Shown: piece after piece, positions 8,343-17,551 of the stretch
Position numbering within the stretch: position 1 is the stretch's first letter
Layout: the number at the start of each line of letters is the position of its first letter
Assembly (NCBI RefSeq): GCF_023516435.1
Contig: NZ_CP097332.1
Span: forward strand, 930,001-994,000
Source: Jatrophihabitans telluris
GTDB taxonomy: Bacteria > Actinomycetota > Actinomycetes > Mycobacteriales > Jatrophihabitantaceae
Direction of reading: 5' to 3'
Length of the DNA: 64,000 bases
Notes under the pieces: generated by a model
The model's database searches: none
What the model was told of the DNA's origin: nothing
Seen by the model: the letters and a program-made list of their open reading frames with translations, nothing else
Position numbers and translations under genes: made by a program

Positions 8343-8899
8343 AGACGCTCCAGTGGCAGACCGCTGATGTCGACCGGCCCGGCGACGAGGACATGGCGGA
8401 CGAAGACGAATCCGAGAGCGGGCTGCCCGGCACTGAGTTGTTCGCTGAGGTACTCCGGGTGAAGCCGGGGCGTGTCCAGTAATTCCTCGTAGGTGTCGGC
8501 GTCGAAGGGAGTGAACTCGTCCTCTGGCGGCGACGACCGGACCGTTTCGCCGGGTCGGCTGTTCAACCAGTGCGAGCGGCTGTCGTAGATGACGGCCGCT
8601 CGATGCGCGATGCGGTCCACGGGTATCCGTGCGACCCGACGCTGGAGCAGGTGTGAGGACGGAACGCCCAGGCGCTTGCGCGCTCGGACGAGCTGGACCG
8701 GGTCGAGGGCGGACAGGTTCACCGTGTCGCCCCAGGCAACCCCCAAATGCGGTACTTGCCATTGCAGGACGGACTCTCGGCCGGTCCACTTGGTGCGCTC
8801 TCGGTCGTAGACATCCGGGTGCACGACCCGCAGCGTGTTCAGGGGGAGCAGGTGCGTTCCGCGGAAGTCCTCGGCACACAGGTGGTAGACGAACGGCAC
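8339..8899 (-). CDS. Hypothetical protein
   Basis: 186 residues if GTG 8899 is the start (VPFVYHLCAEDFRGTHLLPL). The frame stays open to 8998 but the added residues look unstructured. The protein is soluble, without membrane segments or signal peptide. It has conserved-looking stretches (VVHPDVYDRERTKWTGRE and LLDTPRLHPEYLSEQL). It resembles actinobacterial 'group-specific' hypothetical proteins; I do not know a function. It is convergent with the cyclase-AAA gene: the two stop codons overlap at 8339-8342. Confidence 0.7.
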   Translation of the reverse strand: MPFVYHLCAEDFRGTHLLPLNTLRVVHPDVYDRERTKWTGRESVLQWQVPHLGVAWGDTVNLSALDPVQLVRARKRLGVPSSHLLQRRVARIPVDRIAHRAAVIYDSRSHWLNSRPGETVRSSPPEDEFTPFDADTYEELLDTPRLHPEYLSEQLSAGQPALGFVFVRHVLVAGPVDISGLPLERL

Positions 8900-8942
8900 G
8901 ACGCGATTCTCCCAGCGGTCATCGAGCGTGGCCAGTAGCCCA

Positions 8943-9209
8943 TTACCGCCTAGGGCCGTCGCCGAACCACTCGCGCGATCGGCTCTGCGGCGACGCATCG
9001 GTGGGCAGCGTGCCGTTGGGTCGCGCGACCTGCTGCTCCGGCGGCGTCGCGGCGAACACCTGAGCTTGTTGTCGTGCCGACGCGGCCACGGCAGTCGACC
9101 GGATCATCCCGAGCTGATCGACGTTCAGCCCCGGCTTTTGATCAGCTCCCGCGTTGCGTGGGTCAGCGCCGCGGAGCTCGCGGCGAGCCCGTAGACTTGC
9201 CCGCACCAT
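8943..9209 (-). CDS. Possible small hypothetical protein
   Basis: 88 residues from ATG 9209, divergent from the ABC-F gene, whose ATG at 9208 overlaps it. The hydrophilic sequence includes IRSTAVAASARQQAQVFAA and ends FGDGPRR. There is no recognised family and no clear ribosome binding site. A later internal start near residue 35 (GMIRS) is equally possible. The opposite strand in this interval codes nothing better. Given as a tentative gene. Confidence 0.35.
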   Translation of the reverse strand: MVRASLRARRELRGADPRNAGADQKPGLNVDQLGMIRSTAVAASARQQAQVFAATPPEQQVARPNGTLPTDASPQSRSREWFGDGPRR

Positions 9210-10845
9210 GAGCGCGACTGTGCAGGCCGTCGACCTGGCGGCCGGTCATGGTGCGCGGGTGCTGTTTTCCAACCTGGACCTGGTGGTCGCACCTGGCGAC
9301 GTCGTAGGGCTGGTCGGTGCCAATGGCGCGGGCAAGTCGACGCTGCTGCAGATTCTTGCCGGTGAGCTGGAGCCCGAGCACGGCGCGATCGTGCTGAGCC
9401 CGCCGACCGCGACAGTCGGGCATCTGCCGCAGGAACCGGAACGGCTCCCTGGAGAAACGGTGCTCGCCTTTCTCGGCCGGCGCACCGGCGTCACGGCTGC
9501 CCACGATGCGATGGAGGCGGCCGCGCACGCTCTGGCCGGCGATGATGCGGCCGCGCCCGACACGTACGCACTCGCGCTGGAGAGGTGGCTCGCCCTCGGC
9601 GGTGCCGACATCGACGAGCGGGCCGGTGACGTCGCGGCGGACGTCGGGCTGGGCATCGATCTCCGCACGCCCATGGCGGCGCTGTCGGGTGGTCAGGCCG
9701 CGCGCGCGGGGCTCTCGGCGCTGCTGTTGTCACGCTACGACCTGCTGCTGCTCGACGAGCCGACGAACGACCTCGACCTGGACGGGCTGTCGCGGTTGGA
9801 GCGGTTCGTGCACGAGCTCCGTACGCCGGTGGTCATCGTCAGCCACGACCGTGAGTTTCTTGCCCGCACGGTCACCCGCGTCGTCGAGCTCGATGCGGCG
9901 CAGCGCACGGTCGGGGTCTATGACGGTGGTTACGACAGTTACCTCGCCGAACGGGAGGTCGCCCGCAGGCATGCCCGCGAGGCCTACGACGAGTACGAGG
10001 GCCGGGTCGGTGAACTGAAGGATCGCGCCCAGATGCAGCGCAACTGGATGGCCCAGGGCGTCCGCAATGCCCGCCGCAAGTCGACCGACAACGACAAGAT
10101 CAGTCGCAACAAGCGTACCGAGACGAGCGAGAAGCAGGCCGCCAAGGCGCGCCAGACGCAGCGCATGATCCAACGGCTCGACCTCGTGGACGAGCCTCGC
10201 AAGGAGTGGGAGTTGCAGATGTCGATCGCGGCGGCGCCACGCTCCGGCACCGTCGTGGCGTCGTTGGCGGGCGCGATCGTGCGGCGCGGCTCGTTCACGC
10301 TGGGCCCGATCGACGCCCGGGTCGAGTGGGCCGACCGCATTGCCCTGACCGGCGCCAACGGGTCGGGCAAGACGACGCTGCTTGCGGTACTGCTCGGACG
10401 GCTGCCTGTCGATGCGGGTACGGCCGGCCTCGGCTCGGGCGTCCGTATCGGCGAGATCGATCAGGCGCGCGGGCTGTTCCTGGGTCCGCAGGCGTTGACG
10501 CGAGCCTTCGGCGAGGCGGTAGCCGACTGGACCGAGGCCGAGGTGCGCACCCTGCTCGCGAAGTTCGGCCTCGGCGGTGAGCACGCCACCCGGCCGGCGC
10601 AGTCGCTGTCCCCGGGGGAGCGCACCCGGGCCGCGCTGGCTCTGCTGCAGGCCCGGGAGGTGAACCTGCTGGTGCTCGACGAGCCCACCAACCACCTCGA
10701 CCTGCCCGCGATCGAGCAGCTCGAGCAGGCCCTCGACAGCTTCGACGGCACGGTGCTCCTGGTGACCCACGACCGGCGCATGCTGCAGACCGCTCGGGTC
10801 ACGCGGCGCTGGAGCATGACCGCGGGACGGCTCACGCAGAGCTGA
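9208..10845 (+). CDS. ABC-F family ATP-binding protein
   Basis: 545 residues from ATG 9208. Two tandem ABC ATPase domains without membrane segments are joined by a charged linker. Domain 1 has GANGAGKSTLLQIL and signature LSGGQAARAGLS with LLLLDEPTNDLD. Domain 2 has GANGSGKTTLL, LSPGERTRAALAL and LLVLDEPTNHLD. The linker holds many Arg/Lys (RNARRKSTDNDKISRNKR), as expected for the P-site tRNA interaction motif of ABC-F proteins. ABC-F proteins act on the ribosome as translation factors or protect it from antibiotics. Which of these applies is not evident here: no resistance gene or peptide synthetase is adjacent. Confidence 0.93.
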   Translation: MSATVQAVDLAAGHGARVLFSNLDLVVAPGDVVGLVGANGAGKSTLLQILAGELEPEHGAIVLSPPTATVGHLPQEPERLPGETVLAFLGRRTGVTAAHDAMEAAAHALAGDDAAAPDTYALALERWLALGGADIDERAGDVAADVGLGIDLRTPMAALSGGQAARAGLSALLLSRYDLLLLDEPTNDLDLDGLSRLERFVHELRTPVVIVSHDREFLARTVTRVVELDAAQRTVGVYDGGYDSYLAEREVARRHAREAYDEYEGRVGELKDRAQMQRNWMAQGVRNARRKSTDNDKISRNKRTETSEKQAAKARQTQRMIQRLDLVDEPRKEWELQMSIAAAPRSGTVVASLAGAIVRRGSFTLGPIDARVEWADRIALTGANGSGKTTLLAVLLGRLPVDAGTAGLGSGVRIGEIDQARGLFLGPQALTRAFGEAVADWTEAEVRTLLAKFGLGGEHATRPAQSLSPGERTRAALALLQAREVNLLVLDEPTNHLDLPAIEQLEQALDSFDGTVLLVTHDRRMLQTARVTRRWSMTAGRLTQS

Positions 10846-11187
10846 GTCGCGGCTGGTGTTCCGGCGTTCGATGCGGGTAAATGTCGCGTATTAAATGCGA
10901 GCACTTGGGGCGTGTGGGCGAACGCCTGGGAAGTGCGACCCGCGCGATCGCGTCTTGGCCCCTCTTGCCCTGAGGCGCACTCGTCCGCCTTTCACGAACA
11001 CACCGATGGACAGCGACCGACGCGGACGATGATCCGGCGGCAGGTGGCGCGTAGTCATACCGACCGCGCCGGTTGAACAAGACAGGGTCTCGAATATCGG
11101 CCGGCCGGCCCGTGCTTTCATGATCGTCACATGAAGGCTGCATAGCCTTCTGGGGTTCATCGTGCGTGGCTATCTTCGGGGGTAGAT
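10846..11187. other. Intergenic region, no gene seen
   Basis: 340 bp between the ABC-F stop and the 50-residue membrane protein. The GC content drops locally in places (for example around 10875-10895), which could mark the promoter of the downstream kinase-KAP set. The minus frame 11160-10891 lacks a ribosome binding site and has a composition unlike protein, so it was not accepted. Confidence 0.5.
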
Positions 11188-11340
11188 ATGTCTGTACAAC
11201 GGCGTCGCCGTGGCGCCTGGTCGACGCAGCAGCGTTTCGCGGCGGTCGGCGGCGGCGCGGTTGCGCTGGTCGGGCTCTTGTATTTGGCAAGGCAGCTTCT
11301 CGACCGTGTCGTCGGAGTAGACCCCGGCCCGGCGCACTGA
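11188..11340 (+). CDS. 50-residue single-pass membrane protein
   Basis: ATG 11188 is preceded by a G-rich ribosome binding site (cgggggtag). An Arg-rich N-terminus (VQRRRRGAWSTQQRF) precedes one hydrophobic helix (AAVGGGAVALVGLLYLA), then a short tail (RQLLDRVVGVDPGPAH). By the positive-inside rule the N-terminus is cytoplasmic. It is the first gene of a same-strand set with the kinase-KAP protein 114 bp downstream. A role as a small partner is possible but unproven. No family is recognised. Confidence 0.6.
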   Translation: MSVQRRRRGAWSTQQRFAAVGGGAVALVGLLYLARQLLDRVVGVDPGPAH

Positions 11341-11454
11341 GGTCGAACGGCGCGCATCGAAGCATCGGAGTGAGCCCCTCCGCCGGAACGCCCATTGCGC
11401 CCGTCGCCAGATCGGGCCAGGATCGTGGCAGGATTCTGCGGCGGGGGGAGTCGC

Positions 11455-14400
11455 ATGACTGTGCCGACGTTTCCCGGCCTCGACGACCTGCGCCTGATCG
11501 GTCAGGGCGGGTTTTCCAAGGTGTACGCGGCCTATCAGCCTTCCTTGGACCGGATGGTAGCCATCAAGGTGATGAACCTGGAAGGCAAGCTGTCAACGGC
11601 CATCGACGACGAGCTGCGCGCAATGGCCAAGGTTACCGAGCATCCCAATCTGGCTCAGATCCTGGATCACGGGCTGGACCGCGAGGGTCACCCGTACCTG
11701 GTCATGCCGCTCTATCGCGAGAGCCTCGGCGACCTGATCTCCGAACGCGGCGCTCTCGACCTGGAGACGACGCTGCGAATGGGCGTAAAGCTCGCCGGAG
11801 CCGTGCACAGCTTGGGTCAGCTCGGATTGCTGCATCGTGACATCAAGCCATCGAACGTACTGCTCAATCGGTTCGGTGACGTCGTCCTCTGCGACTTCGG
11901 ACTGGCCCGGCGCACGTCCGACGGCGTGACCCCAACCAATGACCTGCCGCTCACCCCGGCTTACGCACCGCCGGAGGTCATCGACGGATTCCCTGCGGGC
12001 CAGGCCGCCGACGTATATGCCCTTGCCGCGACGCTGTACACCTGCGCTGCGGGCAAACCGCCTTATACCGGCGAGACTCTGGCTGTGCTGCAGAGGATCA
12101 TGACGGAGGCAGCCCCGCGTCTCTCGCCCGAGGTGACGGGGGCCGACTTCGCCGACCTCATTGCCGCGGGCATGGAGCATCGAGCCTCGGCGCGACCTAC
12201 CGCGCTGGAGTTCGGCCGCTCGCTGCAGGACATTCAGCGCTCTCGCCAGCTACCGGTAACCGAGATGGTGCTGCTGGTCGAGGACGACCACCGGCAGTCC
12301 GCCACACCCGCGCCAGCGTCGCAGAGCCCCGAGCCCGCGCAGCAGCACGGAGTGCGTTTGCCACCAAGGTCAGCTCCGTCGGAAGAAGACTCCTCGGCGT
12401 GGCTGCGAGAAGCGACGGTGATACCCAATTACCAGCCGTCGCCGCCTGCTGCCGCGCCACAGCAACCGCCGCCTGTTGCCGCGCCGCAATCGCCGCAACC
12501 GCCTGACGTCTCGCAGCCGTCTCCCTTCATCACGGAGTTCCCGCCTTCCGACGCCACGCAAGGGCGGTCGGATGCTCCGCGGTACGGTCAGCAGACGCCG
12601 CCCTCCGGCGACAGTCCCTACGGGCCGCCCCCGGCTGGCTACAGTCCCTATGGGCCGCCCCCGGTCGCTGGCTACAACCCCTATGGACCGCCGCCGGTCT
12701 CCGGCGACAGTCCTTATGGTTCGCCGCCACCGGGCTATTCCCCCTACGGCTTCGACCCGTCCGCGAACGGTCCCAATGGCTACCCTCCCGGTTACGGCCC
12801 GGTGTACTCAGACCTCGCACCGCGTGGTGGGCCGCTGCGAACGTTCGTGGTTGGCACCGGGATCGTCCTGGCGCTGATCGTCGTACTGCCGTGGCGGGCG
12901 GCCAAGGCGTTGTTCACACTCATGGTGCGCGGCCTGACCTCGCGTCGCCGTAGCCGCGCTGCCGAGCCGGAGCAAGGAAGTTGGCTCGGCCGGGTGTCGG
13001 CGGATCGGCCGACAACGGTCGATCTGCTCGGCCATGGCCCGCTCATGGAAGGGCTGGCCCAGGTGCTCAACGATCCGGGAACCGCCCTGCCGATCACGAT
13101 AGCGGTGTGCGGACAGTGGGGTTCAGGCAAGTCGAGCATGATGTTGCAACTCGCCGAGCGACTGTGCACCAACCCGAGCCCGTACTGGCAACGACGTTGG
13201 CTGGCCGTCCGCTTCGATGCCTGGCGCTTTCAGGGGCGCGAGGCGCTGTGGGCAGGACTGGCTCGGGCGATCTACCAGCAGACCTGCGCAGAACTGGGTT
13301 CCCCCCTGCAGCGATTGAGGTTTCGGCTTCGCATCGAACGGCATCGGCGGGGTCCGGCGCGCTTCTTCGGGGGCCTGCTCGTGGTCCTCGTCGGGGCGGC
13401 GTTCGTCGGCTGGGAGAGCGTAGCGGCCTGGCGCGGTGCCGGCTCCTGGCTCACCTTCGCCGGCCTTGGTGCGGGGGCGGCGGCGCTCGCCGTGGCCATC
13501 GGCTACGTGGGTGTGTTGAGCCAGCCGTTCGAGCGGGCGATCGCGCGTGGATCGGTGACCAAGAAGTTCGACGAGTTCCTCGGTATCAGCGATCAAGCCG
13601 AGCAGGACATCGAGAGCCTGCTGACCGCGATCGTCGAAGGCCGCCAAGGACGCTGCCTCGTGGTGTTCCTGGACGATCTCGACCGATGTCAGGCGGCCTT
13701 GATCACCGAGGCGCTGGCGGCCATCACGGAGATCTTCGGTCGTCACGACGGCCGCCGGATCGCCTTCGTTCTCGGTATCGATCTGGATGTGGTGACGAGC
13801 GCGGTCGACAGCTCGCTCAGCGCGCTGCAGGACCGGATGCGTCGGCTGAACGCACGTCGTGCCGGGGAGATGAGCGAGCAGTTCCTGGAGAAGGTCTTCC
13901 AACTCAGTGTGGCCGTGGACGGTCACCGACGGCAACGGGTCGAGCGGTTGTTGCTGGGCGATCTCGGCCCTGCGGTTGAAGCGGGGTGGTCGGCCGTCGC
14001 AGGCGGCGGCGCGTCGTCGGTCTCGATGGGGGACCGGATCGCCGATCTCGACGTGCAGAACCCGGCGGAGTTCACCATGGCTCGCCACGCCGCGGGCATC
14101 AACTCTCAAGTGCTGGCCACCCCCGACCTGCTCGCACTCAGGGCTGCCGTTCGTGAACGGCGTTCGTCCTTGCTGTCGGTGGAAAGTGATGATGTCCGGG
14201 CCGCTGAACAGGCCGCCATCGGTAGCCTGCAACTGACGCCCCGCGCGGCCAAGCGTTTCGACAACGCATTCAGACTTCAAATGCAGGTCGCGAACAGCAC
14301 GCCGGGCAGCGAGCTGGATTACGGCCCCGACTCCCTGATTGCCATTGCCAAGTGGGTGGCCCTCAGGATGTTCTTCCAACCGCTCGTCCGCCTCGTCGAT

Positions 14401-14607
14401 CAGCGCCCGGGACTGCTCGGCGAGCTCGAAGAAATCCTGATCAGCAGTCGAGAATCATCCGCGTTCACAGCCCGAATCAGCGAACTTGCTCCCGACGCGC
14501 TCACGCCGGAGGCCATCGCCGACGCGGCCCGGCTGCTCAGGGTCAACCTCCCGTTGAGCCAGCTCTCCTCGCTGCCGCTCGACTCCTTCGCCACCACCAC
14601 GATGTGA
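11455..14607 (+). CDS. Ser/Thr protein kinase fused to a transmembrane KAP P-loop NTPase
   Basis: 1050 residues from ATG 11455 with GGGGGGAG upstream. Residues 10-265 form a Hanks-type kinase: glycine loop IGQGGFSKVY, VAIKVM lysine near 38, HRDIKPSNVLL near 128, DFGLARR, and an APPE-type segment. Residues about 275-450 are Pro-rich with YGPPP-type repeats. A membrane helix lies near 461-480. The KAP NTPase carries P-loop GQWGSGKSSMM near 555, the typical RWLAVRFDAWRFQGREALW, two inserted membrane helices (about 642-690) and Walker B VVFLDDLDRCQ near 737. KAP NTPases are predicted membrane-associated STAND-like ATPases; some, such as plasmid PifA, act in phage exclusion. The joined kinase suggests phosphorylation-controlled membrane signalling. 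The catalytic residues of both halves appear intact. Confidence 0.92.
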   Translation: MTVPTFPGLDDLRLIGQGGFSKVYAAYQPSLDRMVAIKVMNLEGKLSTAIDDELRAMAKVTEHPNLAQILDHGLDREGHPYLVMPLYRESLGDLISERGALDLETTLRMGVKLAGAVHSLGQLGLLHRDIKPSNVLLNRFGDVVLCDFGLARRTSDGVTPTNDLPLTPAYAPPEVIDGFPAGQAADVYALAATLYTCAAGKPPYTGETLAVLQRIMTEAAPRLSPEVTGADFADLIAAGMEHRASARPTALEFGRSLQDIQRSRQLPVTEMVLLVEDDHRQSATPAPASQSPEPAQQHGVRLPPRSAPSEEDSSAWLREATVIPNYQPSPPAAAPQQPPPVAAPQSPQPPDVSQPSPFITEFPPSDATQGRSDAPRYGQQTPPSGDSPYGPPPAGYSPYGPPPVAGYNPYGPPPVSGDSPYGSPPPGYSPYGFDPSANGPNGYPPGYGPVYSDLAPRGGPLRTFVVGTGIVLALIVVLPWRAAKALFTLMVRGLTSRRRSRAAEPEQGSWLGRVSADRPTTVDLLGHGPLMEGLAQVLNDPGTALPITIAVCGQWGSGKSSMMLQLAERLCTNPSPYWQRRWLAVRFDAWRFQGREALWAGLARAIYQQTCAELGSPLQRLRFRLRIERHRRGPARFFGGLLVVLVGAAFVGWESVAAWRGAGSWLTFAGLGAGAAALAVAIGYVGVLSQPFERAIARGSVTKKFDEFLGISDQAEQDIESLLTAIVEGRQGRCLVVFLDDLDRCQAALITEALAAITEIFGRHDGRRIAFVLGIDLDVVTSAVDSSLSALQDRMRRLNARRAGEMSEQFLEKVFQLSVAVDGHRRQRVERLLLGDLGPAVEAGWSAVAGGGASSVSMGDRIADLDVQNPAEFTMARHAAGINSQVLATPDLLALRAAVRERRSSLLSVESDDVRAAEQAAIGSLQLTPRAAKRFDNAFRLQMQVANSTPGSELDYGPDSLIAIAKWVALRMFFQPLVRLVDQRPGLLGELEEILISSRESSAFTARISELAPDALTPEAIADAARLLRVNLPLSQLSSLPLDSFATTTM
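12600..12750 (+). repeat. Coding repeats for YGPPP-type motifs in the kinase-KAP linker
   Basis: Five imperfect copies of a unit coding for S/N-P-Y-G-[PS]-P-P plus a variable Gly-rich spacer lie between the kinase and the first membrane helix. The unit length varies between copies (about 30-36 bp), so the array stays in frame. Pro/Tyr/Gly-rich linkers of this kind are typical of actinobacterial kinase juxtamembrane regions. Confidence 0.8.
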
Positions 14608-14748
14608 CGAGGGCATAGCCGACGGATTCCTCCGCTTCGGGGGAGATCTTGCACAAATTTTGTCGATTCCTCTGACGAAGGCGTCTCCGGTCCTCTATCG
14701 TCTGCTGGCGTATCCGACATCACCGGACAGATTGGGCAGGGACAGAGC

Positions 14749-15615
14749 ATGTTGGGAGTACGGCGCGCGGGTGCCGCCGCGGCATGTGCCGTCGGGGTCA
14801 CCGTCGTATTGTTGAGCTCGCAGGTGGCATCTGCCAGCCCCGGCGGCCCTGGCGCGAAGCGACCGCTGCCGACCATCGGCCAGTTCGATCCCGGCAGTCC
14901 CAGGCCGTTGACCGGGGACGAATTGCAGCGGAGCCTGGCCAAGCAGAAGCTGGCCGATGAGCATTGGAAGGCGGCCGAAGGCACAGCCGGCGGCGCAAAA
15001 GGCCTGCATGCAGTTGCGAATGCCTACGTCTCCCGAAATCTCGGCGTGGCCTACCAGAGGCAGGTCAACGAGGTTTACTGCGGGCCCGCGACCATGGCCA
15101 TGATCGCCAGCTTCCTCAAGATCGGCTGGTCCGGAACTCCGGCCGCCCAGCAGGCGGCCGCGGCGAGACTGCTCGGAGCCACGAACGCTGGAACGGCGTG
15201 GTTTGGGGCTGACAACGTTCCTGCCTACCGGTATTCGAGTTGGTATCCGATGGCAGACGCTCTGAACTACCTGATCTACAGGAAAACAGGAAACACCTGG
15301 TATTCCGCCGCGACGGTCTCCGGAATTCCCACGTCGGCGCAGGTAGCGGCCTACCAGGCGAATCTCAAGTTCGACGTCGACGCCAACCATCCGATGGCCC
15401 TGAACCAATATTCGGGTGACGGCTTTCAGCTGCCGTATCAGCCCAACTATCCCTGGCAGCACTGGCTCGTAGCGCGTGGGTATGAAGGCGGTGGAGTAAC
15501 CACCATCGTGAACGACCCTGGGTGGCCCAAGGTCGGAGAGAACGCGAGGGTTCGTTCACACGCGGCTCGCCAGGACATCCTCAATGCTGTCGGTGGCCAT
15601 GGTTATATCTGGTAG
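14749..15615 (+). CDS. Secreted C39-like cysteine peptidase
   Basis: 288 residues. A Sec signal peptide (residues 1-30, ending SSQVASAS) is followed by a mature domain of the C39-like papain-fold family. The catalytic Cys is in VYCGPATMAMIASF near residue 107, the His in WQHWLVARGYE, and Asp in IVNDPG. Related secreted proteins in actinobacteria are annotated 'C39 family peptidase'; substrates are generally unknown. The gene follows the kinase-KAP gene by 141 bp on the same strand. The downstream lipoprotein start lies inside its last codons, so the two are translationally coupled and probably act together at the cell surface. Confidence 0.85.
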   Translation: MLGVRRAGAAAACAVGVTVVLLSSQVASASPGGPGAKRPLPTIGQFDPGSPRPLTGDELQRSLAKQKLADEHWKAAEGTAGGAKGLHAVANAYVSRNLGVAYQRQVNEVYCGPATMAMIASFLKIGWSGTPAAQQAAAARLLGATNAGTAWFGADNVPAYRYSSWYPMADALNYLIYRKTGNTWYSAATVSGIPTSAQVAAYQANLKFDVDANHPMALNQYSGDGFQLPYQPNYPWQHWLVARGYEGGGVTTIVNDPGWPKVGENARVRSHAARQDILNAVGGHGYIW

Positions 15616-16927
15616 ACGACGGCTGTTGCGAAGCTCAAGCCTCCTGACGATGGTGCTGCTTGCCGCCTGTGTCGCGTCGTGCACGTCAGTAGGTAGCCCA
15701 CGAAGGACCCATACGACTCCGGCGCACAGCGTCGGCGCCAGCCGCGGCGCGGCGAGCCCCACGCCGAGTCGTTGGAGAACCTCAATCGCTCCATCTCGAT
15801 ATGAGGATGGTGCGGACTTGGGCGGATATCCGTGTTTGGTGAAGGCGCCAACGGCGTGGACGGATGCGATCGCGAGAGGAAGCCTGTGGCATGCCCAGAT
15901 AGGCGAGGGCGAAGGAGGCTCTCCGACCCCGGATGGTTCTGCGATGCTTCAACAGACCTATAAGGGCAACGTGGCGCATTTCGCTCTGGTTGGTAAGGGG
16001 CAGCGGGTGGTGCAGGAGATCGGCTCGATCGCGGGAAGGCCCGGCGCCGGGTTCACCTACAACGTGGTAACCGATGACTATGTGGCGTTCGTCTATGTGC
16101 TGACGAACGTTGGTGCGGCCCAGAATCTGTGGCGGGTGTACCTGTTCGACCGGCACCGGAACAAGTTGACGGTGGTGGCTACGAATCCGGTCGACAGGCA
16201 GGGCCAGCCGTTGAGTGGAGGCTGGGTCGAGCCGGTGCTGAGCAAGCGCTATCTGTACTGGTTGCAGGCCGCTGACACGGGTTCGGCGGCGGGTAGTAAC
16301 GAGCTGCAGCAGTACAACCTGGCTACCGGCAAGATCCGCACGCTGTATCGGGGTTTGTCCGAGGCAATTGTCCTGGTGGGTGATCAGGTGTGGTTCTCAG
16401 CGGTGGATCCGCATGCGAAGCCGACAGATCAGGATCCGCCGATGCAGATGGCCGGCGTCGATGAAGAAACCGGCCGTCCGGTCCCGGTGCCCGCGGAGAT
16501 CACGGCGGGGAAAGACCGTTCGTTCGTCATGAGGTATGGCTACGGAACGTTGGTGTGGGGAACCTTTTCCGGAAACCTCATGGCGTGGCGTCCCGAGTGG
16601 GGCCGCAGTATCACGCTGGTTCCATTCGACTGGCCGCTGGGGGAGAAGCTCGGTCTGTCTGGAGCAGGTTATCCGCGCATTTTCAAGCAATTCGTGGTGT
16701 GGCAGCCGGGAAGCACGTACGTGCTTGACCTCAAGACCAACAGTTTCGCCGAGCTCATCGCCAACGCCGGTGGCGAGGACATGACCGGTTCCCAGCTCGC
16801 GATGGAGTGGTACACCGAGGCCGAGCCGAAGAAGGAAGCGGGCAAGTGGCCGTTCGACGCCTCCATCATCGACCTATCCACACTGCCCGATCTCGACCCT
16901 TGCCCGCCCAAGGGGACCGGTCGCTGA
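15599..16927 (+). CDS. Putative lipoprotein with beta-propeller-like repeats
   Basis: 442 residues from ATG 15599, overlapping the stop of the C39 peptidase by 17 bp. The N-terminus has basic residues, a hydrophobic stretch (LLTMVLLAACVASC) and a lipobox VASC, so lipid-anchored export is expected. The mature part has repeated beta-strand-like segments such as LWRVYLFDRHRNKLTVVA and LQQYNLATGKIRTLYRG, resembling TolB/WD-type propeller blades. No enzyme motif is seen. The overlap indicates coupled expression with the peptidase; it could be an inhibitor, substrate or anchor for it. Confidence 0.75.
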   Translation: MVISGRRRLLRSSSLLTMVLLAACVASCTSVGSPRRTHTTPAHSVGASRGAASPTPSRWRTSIAPSRYEDGADLGGYPCLVKAPTAWTDAIARGSLWHAQIGEGEGGSPTPDGSAMLQQTYKGNVAHFALVGKGQRVVQEIGSIAGRPGAGFTYNVVTDDYVAFVYVLTNVGAAQNLWRVYLFDRHRNKLTVVATNPVDRQGQPLSGGWVEPVLSKRYLYWLQAADTGSAAGSNELQQYNLATGKIRTLYRGLSEAIVLVGDQVWFSAVDPHAKPTDQDPPMQMAGVDEETGRPVPVPAEITAGKDRSFVMRYGYGTLVWGTFSGNLMAWRPEWGRSITLVPFDWPLGEKLGLSGAGYPRIFKQFVVWQPGSTYVLDLKTNSFAELIANAGGEDMTGSQLAMEWYTEAEPKKEAGKWPFDASIIDLSTLPDLDPCPPKGTGR

Positions 16928-16970
16928 GCGGAGCCGCACGGGAATGCGAAGCGCGCTGACCTGGAGCGGG

Positions 16971-17357
16971 TCATCGCGCAGCCGGCGGCTCCCAGAGCTC
17001 GATCGCATTGCCGTCGGGATCGTGAATGCGCGCGAAGCGACCGAGGCCCTGCGAGTCCCATGCCGGGTCGACCGTGACGTCGATATCGCTGGCGCGCAGC
17101 GCTTCGAGCAGGCCGTCGAGGTCACGCACCCGCAGGTTGAGCATGAACTGCTTGTCCGGCGCCCAATAGTCCGTGCCGCGCTCAAAGGGTGCGAAGACCA
17201 GCGGGCCACCCTGCACGGTCCACGTCCACTCCTCCGGAGGCCCGGTGTCCTCGGCGGCACATCCAGCGCCGATGCCAAGATGCTGGCGATACCAGGCATT
17301 GAGGGCTTCAGGATCCTGCGCGCGGAAGAATATGCCGCCGACTCCCAGTACTGGCAT
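16971..17357 (-). CDS. VOC family protein (glyoxalase/bleomycin-resistance fold)
   Basis: 128 residues from ATG 17357, chosen for the near-perfect GGGAGGAG ribosome binding site eight bases upstream. Two beta-alpha-beta-beta-beta halves are visible: the start LGVGGIFFRAQDPEALNAWYRQHLG and the end DPDGNAIELWEP. These are typical of small VOC metalloproteins. The closing Glu of IELWEP is the usual metal ligand. Substrate unknown; such single-domain proteins may be lyases, dioxygenases or drug-binding proteins. Confidence 0.88.
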   Translation of the reverse strand: MPVLGVGGIFFRAQDPEALNAWYRQHLGIGAGCAAEDTGPPEEWTWTVQGGPLVFAPFERGTDYWAPDKQFMLNLRVRDLDGLLEALRASDIDVTVDPAWDSQGLGRFARIHDPDGNAIELWEPPAAR

Positions 17358-17551
17358 CGCTGCTCCTCCCGTCGACGGGCGCAGCAATCGCGTCCCGTCC
17401 AGCATCTCTCGAACTAGCCAAAGGGTCCCAGGCCGTCGGAAGACAGCCGGCAAATGTGGGAGGTCTTCGACTGCGCCAATCCATGAAATAATGCAGCAAA
17501 CAGTCAGCTTTCCGACAGCGGGCGCCAAGGTTGGGGAGTTTGACTTCGATT

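Noticed and set aside
10891-11160. Minus-strand 89-codon frame in the gap after the ABC-F gene
   Set aside because: No ribosome binding site and an Arg/Pro/Ser-rich composition typical of non-coding GC-rich sequence.
12600-12750. Repeats that could suggest a CRISPR-like array
   Set aside because: Units are in frame, code for Pro/Tyr/Gly and vary in length; there are no constant spacers or palindromic repeats and no cas genes.
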